Below, one piece after another: positions 24,137 through 32,511 of a stretch of 64,000 bases of DNA. Location of the stretch: assembly GCA_964615365.1 (NCBI GenBank), contig CAZTOU010000009.1, forward strand, positions 62,001 through 126,000, written 5' to 3'. Under the pieces are notes generated by a model, which was not told the DNA's origin, searched no databases, and saw only the letters and a program-made list of their open reading frames with translations. Every line of letters begins with the position of its first letter. The stretch's first letter is position 1. The stretch comes from CAVXZE01 sp964615365. Lineage in GTDB: Bacteria; Myxococcota_A; UBA9160; UBA6930. Both the position numbers and the translations under genes were made by a program.

Positions 24137-24555
24137 GGCGTCTCTCCCTTGGTTCTTTCAGAGGTGGACGGATGATCGAGGAGCTCGGACCGGTCGAAGA
24201 AGACGTGGTTCGCGTAGATCAGGCCGTCGCGGAGCTGGACGGTGCAGACGCCGTCTGCCTCCACGGTGTCTTCGCCGACCGGGATCGAAGCGTGCCAGAG
24301 GTTGAGAAAGCCATCCTGCATCGGGATGGAGCCGCGGTGCACCCACACCCACTCCGGGTTCCTGGCCAGGAGCCTGGTGAAGTACGCCAGCAGGGCCTCG
24401 TGACCTCGCACGCCCTCCGGGATCGCCGGGTCCGAGTAGACCGCATCCGAGGTGTAGAAGGAAGCGAGCAGCTCGGGGCGGTTTCCAGTCCAGGCGGGGA
24501 GCCACTTCTCCGCGAAAGCCCGCGCATCGTCCGCATTCAGCCCCTGGAACTTCAT
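24133..24555 (-). CDS. NTF2-like / SnoaL-like fold protein
   Basis: 140 residues forming one cone-shaped NTF2-like domain: an N-terminal helix with AFAEKWLPAWTGN, then the ASFYTSDAVYSDPAIPEGVRG signature of the SnoaL-like group, and curved strands ending in GVCTVQLRDGLIYANHVFFDRSEL. No signal peptide. Members include polyketide cyclases, isomerases, hydratases and non-catalytic proteins, so function cannot be assigned. The start at 24555 matches the family N-terminus. It is translationally coupled to the following exported Asp-repeat protein through an ATGA overlap. Confidence 0.8.
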   Translation of the reverse strand: MKFQGLNADDARAFAEKWLPAWTGNRPELLASFYTSDAVYSDPAIPEGVRGHEALLAYFTRLLARNPEWVWVHRGSIPMQDGFLNLWHASIPVGEDTVEADGVCTVQLRDGLIYANHVFFDRSELLDHPSTSERTKGETP

Positions 24556-24673
24556 GGACCCTGCCCCCTCCGCCCGATCCGAGGCCGCTCCGCTGCGACC
24601 GGCGTCGAGCCTACCATCGGCGCGGCCCTCGAGCCGGGCTCGGCTGCATCCGCGCGCCGGACCCGGGCCGCGA

Positions 24674-24711
24674 TTGGATGATTAACTACCTGAATTTAAA
24701 GGCTTTTCAGG
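24674..24711 (+). promoter_or_regulatory. candidate promoter and inverted repeat before the HD-GYP gene
   Basis: An AT-rich island in the 290-nt leader (24556-24845). TTGGAT (24674-24679), 17 nt, then TAAAGG (24697-24702) is a weak sigma70-like pair. An inverted repeat CCTGAA / TTCAGG spans 24689-24711 across the -10 and could be an operator. The rest of the leader shows no ribosomal-binding or riboswitch core I can recognise. Confidence 0.3.
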
Positions 24712-24845
24712 AACGGGGAGCCGCCGATCGGGGACTCCGAGCCTCCGCACCCCTCCCGATGGTCGCGCCGACAGGCTTCAGCCTCTCCGAGGAAATACCG
24801 ATACCCCCTCTGCGCCACTGTGCGCGGAGACCCGGGAGTCTCTCC

Positions 24846-26123
24846 ATGAAGACCAGCAAGCTGTCGATCTTCTCGCACTCACTCGATCGCACCGCGGTGC
24901 TGGTATACGCGCTCGGTGCGGGAGTTCCCCTGGCTGCCCTGGCCTATGTGGTCCAGCGCTACGTCCTCCCGGAGATACCGGACGGGCCCTTCGCCATCGG
25001 TCTCGTCTGCCTGGTCGTCTCCATCGGTGCCCTCTCCCTCGGCTCCTTCCTGGTTCTGCAGCGGGTCTCCCACCAGTCCCTGAACCACCTCGACGAGCAG
25101 AACCAGCGACTCAAGACCATGCTCGAGGCCGCGCGCTGGGTCGCCGATGCCCCCTACGGAGACGAGGTCCTGCGCGCCATCGTCACCTGCGCCATCCGGC
25201 TCGGCGACGGGGCCGCCGCCTTCCTGCTGACCCGCGAGAAGCAGGACGAGCCCCCGACCCTGGCGGGGAGCGCCGGGGAGGAAGCGGGGGCGATCTACTC
25301 GCGAATCGACCCATCGCTCGCGACCCTGATCGAGCCCGCCCTCGCCACCGGCCGTCCCATGCTCTGGTCCGGTGCCGACGCCGCCCAATTCGGGATCCAC
25401 GCCCTGGCGGTGGTGCCGCTCCTGGATGGAGAGGCCACGGTGGGCGTATTGATGGTCGCCCGGGGGGAAGGAGCGGAGGACTTCGACGAGAGCCACCTGA
25501 ACGCTCTCTCGACCCTCGCCACCCTCGCCGGAGTCGCCCGACACAACGCCGATCTTCGCGACTCGCAACGCAACTTCTTCGTTCACCTGACCGAGATCCT
25601 GATGAGTGCCCTCGACCTGCACGTGAATACGCAGACGGGGCACGCGCGACGGGTGGCCCACATCGCCAACCGGATCGGAAGGAAGATGGGCTTCGAGGGA
25701 CAGGACCTCGAGAGACTCCACTTCGGCGCGCTGCTCCACGACATCGGGATGCTCAAGATCGACTTCCGCGACGAGGACCCGGCGTTGAGCCGCCGGCATC
25801 CATCGCTCGGCAGCCAGATGCTGAAGCCGATCCGACTCTGGGAGGATCTCGCGCCGATCGTGCTGCATCACCACGAGTGGTTCGATGGCACCGGCTACCC
25901 GGAGAAGATCGCAGGAGAGGAGATCCCTCTGGAGTCGCGCATCATCGGTCTGGCGGAAGCCTTCGACAGCATGACCAGCGAAGAGAGCTACAAGGATGCG
26001 ATCGGGTCCGACGAGGCGCTGCGCCGCATCCAGGCGGGCGCCGGTAGCCAGTTCGATCCAGAGATCGCCGCGGTCCTGGTCGAGCTGATTCGCGAGGACG
26101 CCTTCTCCAGTCTCTCGACATGA
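24846..26123 (+). CDS. membrane GAF/HD-GYP domain protein (probable c-di-GMP phosphodiesterase)
   Basis: 425 residues. Two N-terminal membrane helices (residues ~16-37 and ~48-70) are followed by a short coiled linker, a GAF-like domain (~90-240) and an HD-GYP domain (~245-420). The metal-site motifs are intact: HARRVAHI, HDIGML, HHHEWFDGTGYP and the downstream DSMTS. HD-GYP proteins hydrolyse cyclic di-GMP and often act in motility or envelope control; the GAF domain probably senses a ligand. Met 24846 is taken as start, because upstream in-frame residues are not protein-like. The Lys usual after HDIG is Met here, a mild variation. Confidence 0.85.
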   Translation: MKTSKLSIFSHSLDRTAVLVYALGAGVPLAALAYVVQRYVLPEIPDGPFAIGLVCLVVSIGALSLGSFLVLQRVSHQSLNHLDEQNQRLKTMLEAARWVADAPYGDEVLRAIVTCAIRLGDGAAAFLLTREKQDEPPTLAGSAGEEAGAIYSRIDPSLATLIEPALATGRPMLWSGADAAQFGIHALAVVPLLDGEATVGVLMVARGEGAEDFDESHLNALSTLATLAGVARHNADLRDSQRNFFVHLTEILMSALDLHVNTQTGHARRVAHIANRIGRKMGFEGQDLERLHFGALLHDIGMLKIDFRDEDPALSRRHPSLGSQMLKPIRLWEDLAPIVLHHHEWFDGTGYPEKIAGEEIPLESRIIGLAEAFDSMTSEESYKDAIGSDEALRRIQAGAGSQFDPEIAAVLVELIREDAFSSLST

Positions 26124-26229
26124 GAGGGCGCCAAGCCGTGGATCCTGCCAGGGCGTGAATCCGCAAAAACCGGACGCAGGTGTGAACTACTTCATTCCTC
26201 CGGCGCGAGGGATCCGTCACCCTCCGAGC

Positions 26230-26490
26230 ATGGAGTGGTTGAGTATGGAGCCCCGCTCGGAGCATCGCGCCTCGCGTCCCTGGATCTACGCCTCCCTGGC
26301 CGTCCTGCTGGCGGCCATGACCACCTGGGCACTCCACGTCACTCAGGACACCTGGCGTCCCCCGGCCATCGCAGCCCCCGAGAGGCAGAGCGTCGCGGAG
26401 GCGTCGAATCCGGAGATCGAAGCTCTCGAGGCCGAGCTGGCGCGAATCCAGAAGCGCCTCGACGAGCTTCGCGCGGAAGCCCGCCCCTGA
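26230..26490 (+). CDS. small single-pass membrane protein with coiled coil
   Basis: 86 residues if started at ATG 26230 (an alternative ATG is at 26245). One hydrophobic helix, WIYASLAVLLAAMTTWAL, is followed by a Pro-containing spacer and an amphipathic Glu/Arg-rich helix, EIEALEAELARIQKRLDEL, that should form a coiled coil on the trans side of the membrane. No known family recognised. Layout resembles small FtsL/FtsB-like or lipid-domain accessory proteins, but no sequence link supports that. It sits between the HD-GYP and PlsC genes on the same strand. Confidence 0.5.
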   Translation: MEWLSMEPRSEHRASRPWIYASLAVLLAAMTTWALHVTQDTWRPPAIAAPERQSVAEASNPEIEALEAELARIQKRLDELRAEARP

Positions 26491-26599
26491 GCTGATCCGG
26501 CTTCGGCTCCGGAGCGGGAACGCGGCGCCTCCTCTCTCCTCCGACCCCCCGGAGGGCAGGTGCGCTTCACCGATCGACGGGAGCCTGTAAGATCCGGAG

Positions 26600-27337
26600 A
26601 TGCTGCGACGAGCGCTCTCTCTGGTCTTCTGGATCTTCCTGACCCTGTCCTCGATCCTGATGTATCCGGTCGCGCTGCTCATCTGGGCGGTCACCCTGCC
26701 CTTCGATCGACGCAAGTTCCTGCTTCATAAGTTCACCTGCTTCTGGGCCTCGCTCTACACCTGGCTGAATCCCGCCTGGCCGGTGACGATCGAGGGACGA
26801 GAGAAGATCCGCCGCGGCGAAGCCTACGTGATGGTCGCGAACCACCTCTCGCTCCTCGACATCCTGGTGCTCTTCCGGCTCTTCAATCACTTCAAGTGGG
26901 TCTCGAAGATCGAGAACTTCCGGGTTCCCTTCATCGGCTGGAACATGTCTCTGAACCGCTACATCAAGCTCCGGCGGGGAGACCGGAGCAGTGTGATCGA
27001 GATGATGGAGGCCAGTGGGAGAGCCCTCGAGGAGGGAAACTCGATCATGATGTTTCCCGAGGGCACGCGCTCGCCGACCGGGCAGATGCGGGGCTTCAAG
27101 CCCGGCGCCTTCGAGCTGGCCTTGACGACGAAGCGCCCGATCCTGCCGATCGTCATCCGGGGAACCGCCGATGCGCTTCCCAAGCGGGGCTTCGTGCTCC
27201 GGGGCCGCCATCCGATCCGGATCTCCATCCTCGACGAGATCCCGCCGGCGTCCTTCGAAGGAGCTTCGGCGGAGCAGATCAGCGATCAGACGCGGGAGCT
27301 GATCGCCGAGCACTTGACACGATCGAGCATCGCCTAG
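26600..27337 (+). CDS. 1-acyl-sn-glycerol-3-phosphate acyltransferase (PlsC family)
   Basis: 245 residues. N-terminal membrane-associating segment (ALSLVFWIFLTLSSILMYPV), then the four acyltransferase blocks: catalytic NHLSLLD (H-x4-D), block II KWVSKIENFRVPFIGW, block III FPEGTRS, block IV PILPIVIRG. It should transfer an acyl chain to lysophosphatidate, or to a related lysolipid, at the inner membrane. No lipid operon surrounds it. GC-rich spacer of ~110 nt separates it from the small membrane protein; the 3' end faces the convergent mobA. Confidence 0.9.
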   Translation: MLRRALSLVFWIFLTLSSILMYPVALLIWAVTLPFDRRKFLLHKFTCFWASLYTWLNPAWPVTIEGREKIRRGEAYVMVANHLSLLDILVLFRLFNHFKWVSKIENFRVPFIGWNMSLNRYIKLRRGDRSSVIEMMEASGRALEEGNSIMMFPEGTRSPTGQMRGFKPGAFELALTTKRPILPIVIRGTADALPKRGFVLRGRHPIRISILDEIPPASFEGASAEQISDQTRELIAEHLTRSSIA

Positions 27338-27355
27338 CCAGATCGGGCCGGCCGA

Positions 27356-27970
27356 TCACGCGCTCTCTTTGCCGAGCAGACGCTCCCGGAGCTGCTCGAA
27401 GTCCTCGGGCGTGTTCGCGTTGAAGAGCGCCGATCCGTCCGGATCCACGGCGCGGAGATCCGGCCCCTCCAGGTAGCTCACGCGCAGCTCTCCGAGGAGA
27501 TCCACCAGCGCGAGCTCGCCGTCGCGCAGACGCCGGCGCGCCACGGTGCGTACCGGCTCGCGCCGATACAGGGCGCAGAGAGGGTGGAGCTGAGCGCCGG
27601 TGCGCGGAACCACCGCGTCCGCTTCCGGCCAGACCAGAAGCGCCAGGAGCAGCTCCGGCGAGAGTGACATCAAATCGGTCGCCACCATCAGAATCCGTTC
27701 CGAGCTCGCCGCCTCGAGGGCGCCCACCAGGCCGCGGAGCGCGGAGCGCGGGCCCTCGGGATCGGGGACCCGCCTTCCCGGGGCCTCGCCCGGCGGATCG
27801 CCGCCGACCAGGAGCACTTCCTCGAAGAGGCTTCCCAGCATCCCGGCGAGATGGGTCGCAGCCGCGACACCCCCGAGTGGGAGCCGCGCCTTGTCGCGGC
27901 CCATCCGAGAGGAGGCGCCGCCCAGGAGGAGAGCGGCAGTCACGCCGCCAATGCGCCCCTCCGGGCTCAA
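27356..27970 (-). CDS. mobA: molybdenum cofactor guanylyltransferase
   Basis: 204 residues. The nucleotidyltransferase signature LLGGASSRMGRDKARLPLGG is at the N-terminus, followed by LVGGD, the catalytic Asp strand ILMVATDLMSL and DAVVPRTGAQLHPLCALYRR, all typical of MobA. The enzyme joins GMP to Mo-molybdopterin to make the bis-MGD cofactor used by DMSO-reductase-family enzymes such as the one at 34-37 kb. TTG 27970 overlaps the moeA stop codon (TTGA); GTG 27943 is an alternative start and fits the family N-terminus equally well. Coupled operon with moeA. Confidence 0.9.
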   Translation of the reverse strand: MSPEGRIGGVTAALLLGGASSRMGRDKARLPLGGVAAATHLAGMLGSLFEEVLLVGGDPPGEAPGRRVPDPEGPRSALRGLVGALEAASSERILMVATDLMSLSPELLLALLVWPEADAVVPRTGAQLHPLCALYRREPVRTVARRRLRDGELALVDLLGELRVSYLEGPDLRAVDPDGSALFNANTPEDFEQLRERLLGKESA

Positions 27971-29223
27971 ACCCCCGACTCCGCCGAGGCGAAGAACTGC
28001 TCGTCGATGACCTGGACGGAGACCTCGGAATCGGCCGGCATCTCGGTGGCCTCGGCGGGAAACACCATCAGCCCCTGCGCGAGGGTCATCGAGCGCAGCA
28101 CGCCGGAGCTCTGGTTCCCGGTGCTGCTGGCCTCGATCTCTCCGCCCTTCCGGTCCAGCCGCACGCGGACGAAGTGGAGCCGTCCCGCCTTCTTGGTGAG
28201 GGTCTCGGTGAGCCGGGCCCGCACCACGGGACGAAACCAGGCGCGGTGGCCGGTCGCCTTGCGAATCGCCGGGCGGATGAACTGCTCGAAGGTCACCATC
28301 GCCGAGACGGGGTTTCCGGGCAGGCCGAACACCAGCGGTCCCGGCCCCGCTTCGAAGCGACCGAAGGTCATGGGGTAGCCGGGCTTCATCAAGACCCCCC
28401 AGAAGAGCAGCCGATAGCCGAGCTGCTCGAGCACCGGACGCACGTGGTCGTGATCGCCGACCGAGACCCCGGCGGAGGTCACCAGAAGATCCGCGCGCTG
28501 CCCGCTCCGGAGCAGGCGCTCGAGGTCCTCGGGGGTGTCTCGGGCGATCCCCAGGTTGACCGGCTCGGCGCCAACATCGCGGCAGAGCGCCGCGAGGGAG
28601 TAGGTGTTCGAGGAGACGATCCGGCCGCCGGTCGGATCCCCGTCGGGATCCACCAGCTCGTCGCCACCCGAGAGAATCGCCACCCGCGGGCGCTGGTGCA
28701 CCCGGACCAGCGAGCGGCCGAGAGAGGCGAGCATGCCGAGCTGCGCCGGGCCCACCAGGGTGCCGGGCTCCAGCACCGTGTCACCGCGCCGGATGTCCTC
28801 GCCGGCCTCGCGAACGTGCTCCCGGGGCGGGGGGACGATGCGGATCTCCACCCGGTCGCCCCGGGCGACGGTGTCCTCCTGAGCCACCACGGTGTCGGCG
28901 CCGGGGGGAATCGGCGCGCCGGTGAAGATCCGCGCCGCCTCCCCGGCGGCCAGGGGCCGGTGGCCCTGCCCTCCGGCCGCGACCTCGTAGACCACCGCCA
29001 GCTCCACCGGATCCGATTCCGAGGCTCCGGCGAGGTCCTCGGCGCGCACCGCGAAGCCGTCCATCGCCGAGCAGTCCGCCGGCGGAAGGGTGCGGCTCGA
29101 GCACACCGGCTCCGCGAGCACGCGTCCCTGGGCGTCGACGCCGGCAACGGTCTCGGATCCGAGGACGGGGCACGCATCGAGCACCATCTGCTGAGCTTCG
29201 GCGACGGTGATTCCGGTCTTCAT
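27967..29223 (-). CDS. moeA: molybdopterin molybdenumtransferase
   Basis: 418 residues, full MoeA. Domain III (MPT-binding) is seen at ~180-325 with ILSGGDELVDPDGDP, SSNTYSLAALC, LVTSAGVSVGDHDHVRPVL and FGLPGNPVSAMVTFEQF. The N-terminal part carries PPADCSAMDGFAVRAEDL and IFTGAPIPPGADTVV. MoeA inserts molybdate into adenylylated molybdopterin. The start is taken at ATG 29223 (KTGITVAEAQQMV), although ATG 29253 is in frame. First gene of a two-gene operon with mobA; provides cofactor for the Mo oxidoreductase 5 kb away. Confidence 0.93.
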   Translation of the reverse strand: MKTGITVAEAQQMVLDACPVLGSETVAGVDAQGRVLAEPVCSSRTLPPADCSAMDGFAVRAEDLAGASESDPVELAVVYEVAAGGQGHRPLAAGEAARIFTGAPIPPGADTVVAQEDTVARGDRVEIRIVPPPREHVREAGEDIRRGDTVLEPGTLVGPAQLGMLASLGRSLVRVHQRPRVAILSGGDELVDPDGDPTGGRIVSSNTYSLAALCRDVGAEPVNLGIARDTPEDLERLLRSGQRADLLVTSAGVSVGDHDHVRPVLEQLGYRLLFWGVLMKPGYPMTFGRFEAGPGPLVFGLPGNPVSAMVTFEQFIRPAIRKATGHRAWFRPVVRARLTETLTKKAGRLHFVRVRLDRKGGEIEASSTGNQSSGVLRSMTLAQGLMVFPAEATEMPADSEVSVQVIDEQFFASAESGV

Positions 29224-29342
29224 GACAGGCACCTTAGCGCCCGCCGAAAGCACCGCATCTTCACGACCTGGGCTAATGTGCCCAAAAATCAGGCAGCCGA
29301 TGAGCCGTGAGCTGCCCCTCGGCGGCCGGAAGGCCAGGTGAG

Positions 29343-30425
29343 ATGGCCCGCGATCTTCACGACGTGCTCGATGCGATCCTCGCAGGGGTGGTGGTGATCG
29401 ACGCCGAGGGAACCGTGGAGCAGCTCAATAGCGCCGCCTGCCGAATCCTCGAGCAGTCGGTCCAGGCGGCGATGGGAGCTCCGGTGGAGCGGCTTCTCGG
29501 TTCCACCCATGCGCTGGCCCGGCTCGGCCGCAAGGTGCTCGAGTCCGGCATCGCCAGCACCGAGAGCAGCCAGAAGATCGAGCGCCGCTTCAACGAGGAC
29601 CTGCGGGTCGACGTGGCGGCGTCTCCGCTTCTGGACGAGGACGGGGCGGTCGACGGCGTGGTCCTGGTGCTGCGCGACCGGTCCGCCCAGCGACGGCTCG
29701 AGCAGTTCGAGGCCGAGCGGGAGCGGCTGGACTTCTTCGGCCGCATCGCGGCCGGACTGGCCCACGAGGTGAGGAATCCGTTGGGGGGGATCCGGGGTGC
29801 CGGGGAGCTCCTGTTCCATCGGGCCCAGGACGACAAGACCCGGGAGACCGCCGATCTGATCGTCCGGGAATCCACTCGGATTGCGGGCCTGGTCGATGAC
29901 TTCATGGTGTTTGCCCGGGGCGATCGCCTCCGGCTGCGAGCCTCCAATCTCCACCGCATCCTCGACCAGGTGCTCGATCTCCTGGCCCACGATCCCCTGA
30001 GCCGCGAGTGTCCCGTCGAACGCGCCTACGATCCCTCCATCCCTGATCTGCTGAGCGACGCCGACCGGCTCACCCAGGTCTTTCTCAACCTCACGCGCAA
30101 TGCCCTGCAGGCCATGGGGGGTCGGGGCGGACGACTCACCATCACCACCCGGATGGCCCTCGATCACCGCGTCCTCACCGAGTCGGGAAAGCCGGTCCCC
30201 ACCGTGGCCGTCTGGATCCGCGACACCGGCCCCGGGATGGGAGAGGACGAACTCCGGCAGGCGACGATCCCCTTCTTCACGAAGCGCTCCGAAGGAACCG
30301 GGCTCGGTCTGTCCGTCGCCGAGTACTGGGTCTCGGAGCACCGGGGTACGCTCCACATCGAGAGCGCACCTGGAGAGGGGACGACGGTTCGGGTCACCCT
30401 GCCCCTGCGGAGCGAGGAGCCATGA
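29343..30425 (+). CDS. PAS-containing NtrB-type sensor histidine kinase
   Basis: 360 residues, no membrane segments, so a cytoplasmic sensor. A PAS domain (residues ~5-115) is followed by a HisKA dimerisation helix with phospho-acceptor H141 in GLAHEVRNPLGG. The HATPase_c domain shows the N box LNLTRNALQAMGG, the G1 box DTGPGM and the G2 box GTGLGLSVAEYWV. The short length and the partner make it NtrB-like. ATG 29343 is used, because upstream in-frame codons lack coding character. The stop overlaps the response-regulator start (ATGA). First gene of a four-gene coupled operon. Confidence 0.9.
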   Translation: MARDLHDVLDAILAGVVVIDAEGTVEQLNSAACRILEQSVQAAMGAPVERLLGSTHALARLGRKVLESGIASTESSQKIERRFNEDLRVDVAASPLLDEDGAVDGVVLVLRDRSAQRRLEQFEAERERLDFFGRIAAGLAHEVRNPLGGIRGAGELLFHRAQDDKTRETADLIVRESTRIAGLVDDFMVFARGDRLRLRASNLHRILDQVLDLLAHDPLSRECPVERAYDPSIPDLLSDADRLTQVFLNLTRNALQAMGGRGGRLTITTRMALDHRVLTESGKPVPTVAVWIRDTGPGMGEDELRQATIPFFTKRSEGTGLGLSVAEYWVSEHRGTLHIESAPGEGTTVRVTLPLRSEEP

Positions 30426-31852
30426 GCGAAGCCGCGCGGGTGCTGGTCGCCGACGACGAGCCGTCGATCCGATTCGTCCTGCGGGAGATCCTGGAATCCG
30501 CGGGTCACGCGGTGGTCGATGTCGACTCCGGCGACGCCGCTCTCGAGGCCCTGGCCGCCCAGCGCTTCGAGGTCGCCTTCTTCGACATCCGCATGCCGGG
30601 GCCGTCGGGGCTGGAGCTGCTGGATCGCGTGAATTCGCTCGGCGCCGATCTCGCCGTGGTCATCATCACCGCCCAGAACACCTTCGAGAACGCGGTGGAG
30701 GCGATGAAGCGCGGGGCCCTCGACTACCTGGTGAAGCCCTTCGGCAACGCAGAGGTGCTGGCACTGGTTGACAAGGCGCTTCGGACCCGCCTGCTCCAGA
30801 GCGAGATCCGCAGCCTGAGGCGCCAGGTGAGCGGGCGCGCGGTCGCCGGCGAGCGCCTGGTGGGCCGGAGCCCCGCCCTCATCGAGGTCTTCAAGACGAT
30901 CGGACGCGTGGCCCGGAGCAACGTGGCGGTGCTGATCACCGGCGAGAGCGGCACGGGAAAGGAGCTCATCGCGAACGCCATCCACAACGCCAGCGCGCGG
31001 GCGGAACACCCTCTGGTCACGGTGAACGCCGCGGCGATTCCCCGCGAGCTGCTCGAGAGCGAGCTGTTCGGGCACGAACGCGGTTCCTTCACGGGGGCGG
31101 TCGAGACGCGACCGGGACGCTTCCGCGAGGCACACGGCGGAACCCTGTTTCTGGACGAGATCGGCGACATGCCCCCGGAGCTGCAGGGGAAGCTGCTCCG
31201 CGTACTCCAGAGCGGTGAGGTCGTCTCGGTGGGGGGACGGCAGCCGGAGCTGGTGGACGTGCGCATTCTCGCGGCCACCCACCGGGACCTGGAAGCCGCG
31301 GTCGCGAACGGAGGGTTCCGCGAGGATCTCCTCTACCGTCTCCGGGTCGTGCCGATCCACGTTCCCTCGCTTCGCGAGCGGCCTGAAGACATCGATGTCC
31401 TCGCCGAGCACTTCATCCAGCGCTACTCCGAGGATCTCACCGGCGGACCTCACTTCCTCTCGGAAGCGGCCCTGGAGCACCTCTGCGGGCACGACTGGCC
31501 CGGCAACGTGCGAGAGCTCGAGAACGCCATCAAGCGCGCCCTGGTGCTGGCGGACGGCGAGGTGCTCTCCCCCGACGACTTCGCCTTCCTCGCGGAGGGC
31601 GGAGCGGAGAGCAGAGGCGAAGCGGATCTGGAGGGACTGCTCACCTCGGAGGTGAGGGCTCTCCTCGCCGAGCCCAACCCGAGCGAGGTCTACCACCGGA
31701 TCCTGGCGCGGCTCGAACGCGCGCTCCTGGAGGAGGTGCTGGCACACACCGACGGTAACCAGATCAAGGCAGCGGCCTTGCTGGGAATCAATCGCAACAC
31801 GCTCCGCAAGAAGATCACGGATCTGGGCATCTCCGTGCCGGGCCGTTCGTGA
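30422..31852 (+). CDS. sigma54-dependent response regulator (NtrC family)
   Basis: 476 residues in three domains. Receiver (1-120) with D55 in FFDIRMPG and Lys in YLVKPFG. AAA+ domain (~140-380) with Walker A GESGTGKE, Walker B TLFLDEIGDM, and the sigma54-contact loop written GSFTGA rather than the commoner GAFTGA. Fis-type HTH at the C-terminus (NQIKAAALLGINRNTLRKKI). It should activate sigma54 promoters once phosphorylated by the coupled NtrB-like kinase. I found no -24/-12 promoter (TGGCAC-N5-TTGC) in the window, so its targets are elsewhere or degenerate. Overlaps thiE by 4 nt. Confidence 0.93.
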   Translation: MSEAARVLVADDEPSIRFVLREILESAGHAVVDVDSGDAALEALAAQRFEVAFFDIRMPGPSGLELLDRVNSLGADLAVVIITAQNTFENAVEAMKRGALDYLVKPFGNAEVLALVDKALRTRLLQSEIRSLRRQVSGRAVAGERLVGRSPALIEVFKTIGRVARSNVAVLITGESGTGKELIANAIHNASARAEHPLVTVNAAAIPRELLESELFGHERGSFTGAVETRPGRFREAHGGTLFLDEIGDMPPELQGKLLRVLQSGEVVSVGGRQPELVDVRILAATHRDLEAAVANGGFREDLLYRLRVVPIHVPSLRERPEDIDVLAEHFIQRYSEDLTGGPHFLSEAALEHLCGHDWPGNVRELENAIKRALVLADGEVLSPDDFAFLAEGGAESRGEADLEGLLTSEVRALLAEPNPSEVYHRILARLERALLEEVLAHTDGNQIKAAALLGINRNTLRKKITDLGISVPGRS

Positions 31853-32511
31853 CGCCCGAGGAGAGACAGGGCGCGCGGCTGCGTCTCGGCGGTCTTCACG
31901 TACTGGCCGACGACGATGCGCGCTGGAGATGCGACCCGGTGACCCAGGCCCGCGCCGCCTGTGAGGGGGGCGCGGCGGTGGTGCAGCTGCGAGCCAAGCG
32001 CGCCATCGACCGGGACGCACTGGCGTGGTGCAGGGCGATACGGGAGATCACTCGCGAATCGGGGACTCTCTTCATCGTCAACGACCGCTTCGATCTCGCC
32101 GTGGCCACGGGAGCCGACGGCGTCCACCTGGGCCAGGAGGACCTCCCGCCCGACCGCATCCCCGCGGAGGCGCGCGAAGAGCTCCTCGTCGGACGATCCA
32201 CCCACGACGCCCTGCAGGCGCGCCGCGCCTGCCAGGAGCCGATCGACTACCTGGCCTTCGGCCCGGTCTTCGGAACCACGTCGAAGCAGAGCCCCTATGA
32301 CGCTCGTGGCCTCACGGCGCTGGGCGAGATCGCTGCGCTCGCCGCACCTCTTCCGCTCGTCGCCATCGGTGGAATCGACCGGCATCGCGTGGCGGAGGTG
32401 ATCCGCGCCGGCGCCTCGGGAGCGGCCGTGATCTCGGCGGTGGCGGCGGCAGAGGATCTGGTGGCCGCCACCCGCGCCCTGGTATCCGCCATCGAGGAGG
32501 CGACGCCGTGA
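31849..32511 (+). CDS. thiE: thiamine phosphate synthase
   Basis: 220 residues, TIM-barrel ThiE/TenI family. Pyrophosphate and thiazole-phosphate binding loops are present: VVQLRAKRAIDRDAL, LFIVNDRFDLAVATGADGVH, LGQEDLP, VGRSTHDALQA, YLAFGPVFGTTSK and PLVAIGGI. ThiE joins hydroxymethylpyrimidine pyrophosphate to thiazole phosphate to give thiamine phosphate. The complete set of loops favours ThiE over the TenI aminohydrolase-like relatives, but this is not certain. The GTG start overlaps the response-regulator stop (GTGA), and the stop overlaps nupC. A ThiD is encoded at 54.2 kb. Confidence 0.88.
   Translation: MTPEERQGARLRLGGLHVLADDDARWRCDPVTQARAACEGGAAVVQLRAKRAIDRDALAWCRAIREITRESGTLFIVNDRFDLAVATGADGVHLGQEDLPPDRIPAEAREELLVGRSTHDALQARRACQEPIDYLAFGPVFGTTSKQSPYDARGLTALGEIAALAAPLPLVAIGGIDRHRVAEVIRAGASGAAVISAVAAAEDLVAATRALVSAIEEATP

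Noticed and set aside
24710..24845. Possible cobalamin or c-di-GMP riboswitch before the HD-GYP gene (a GCCACTGTG string)
   Set aside because: Only the short string matches; the conserved core boxes in the right order and spacing are absent.
30751..30764. TGGCACTGGTTGAC as a sigma54 promoter
   Set aside because: Spacing between the GG and GC elements is wrong and it is inside the response-regulator coding sequence.
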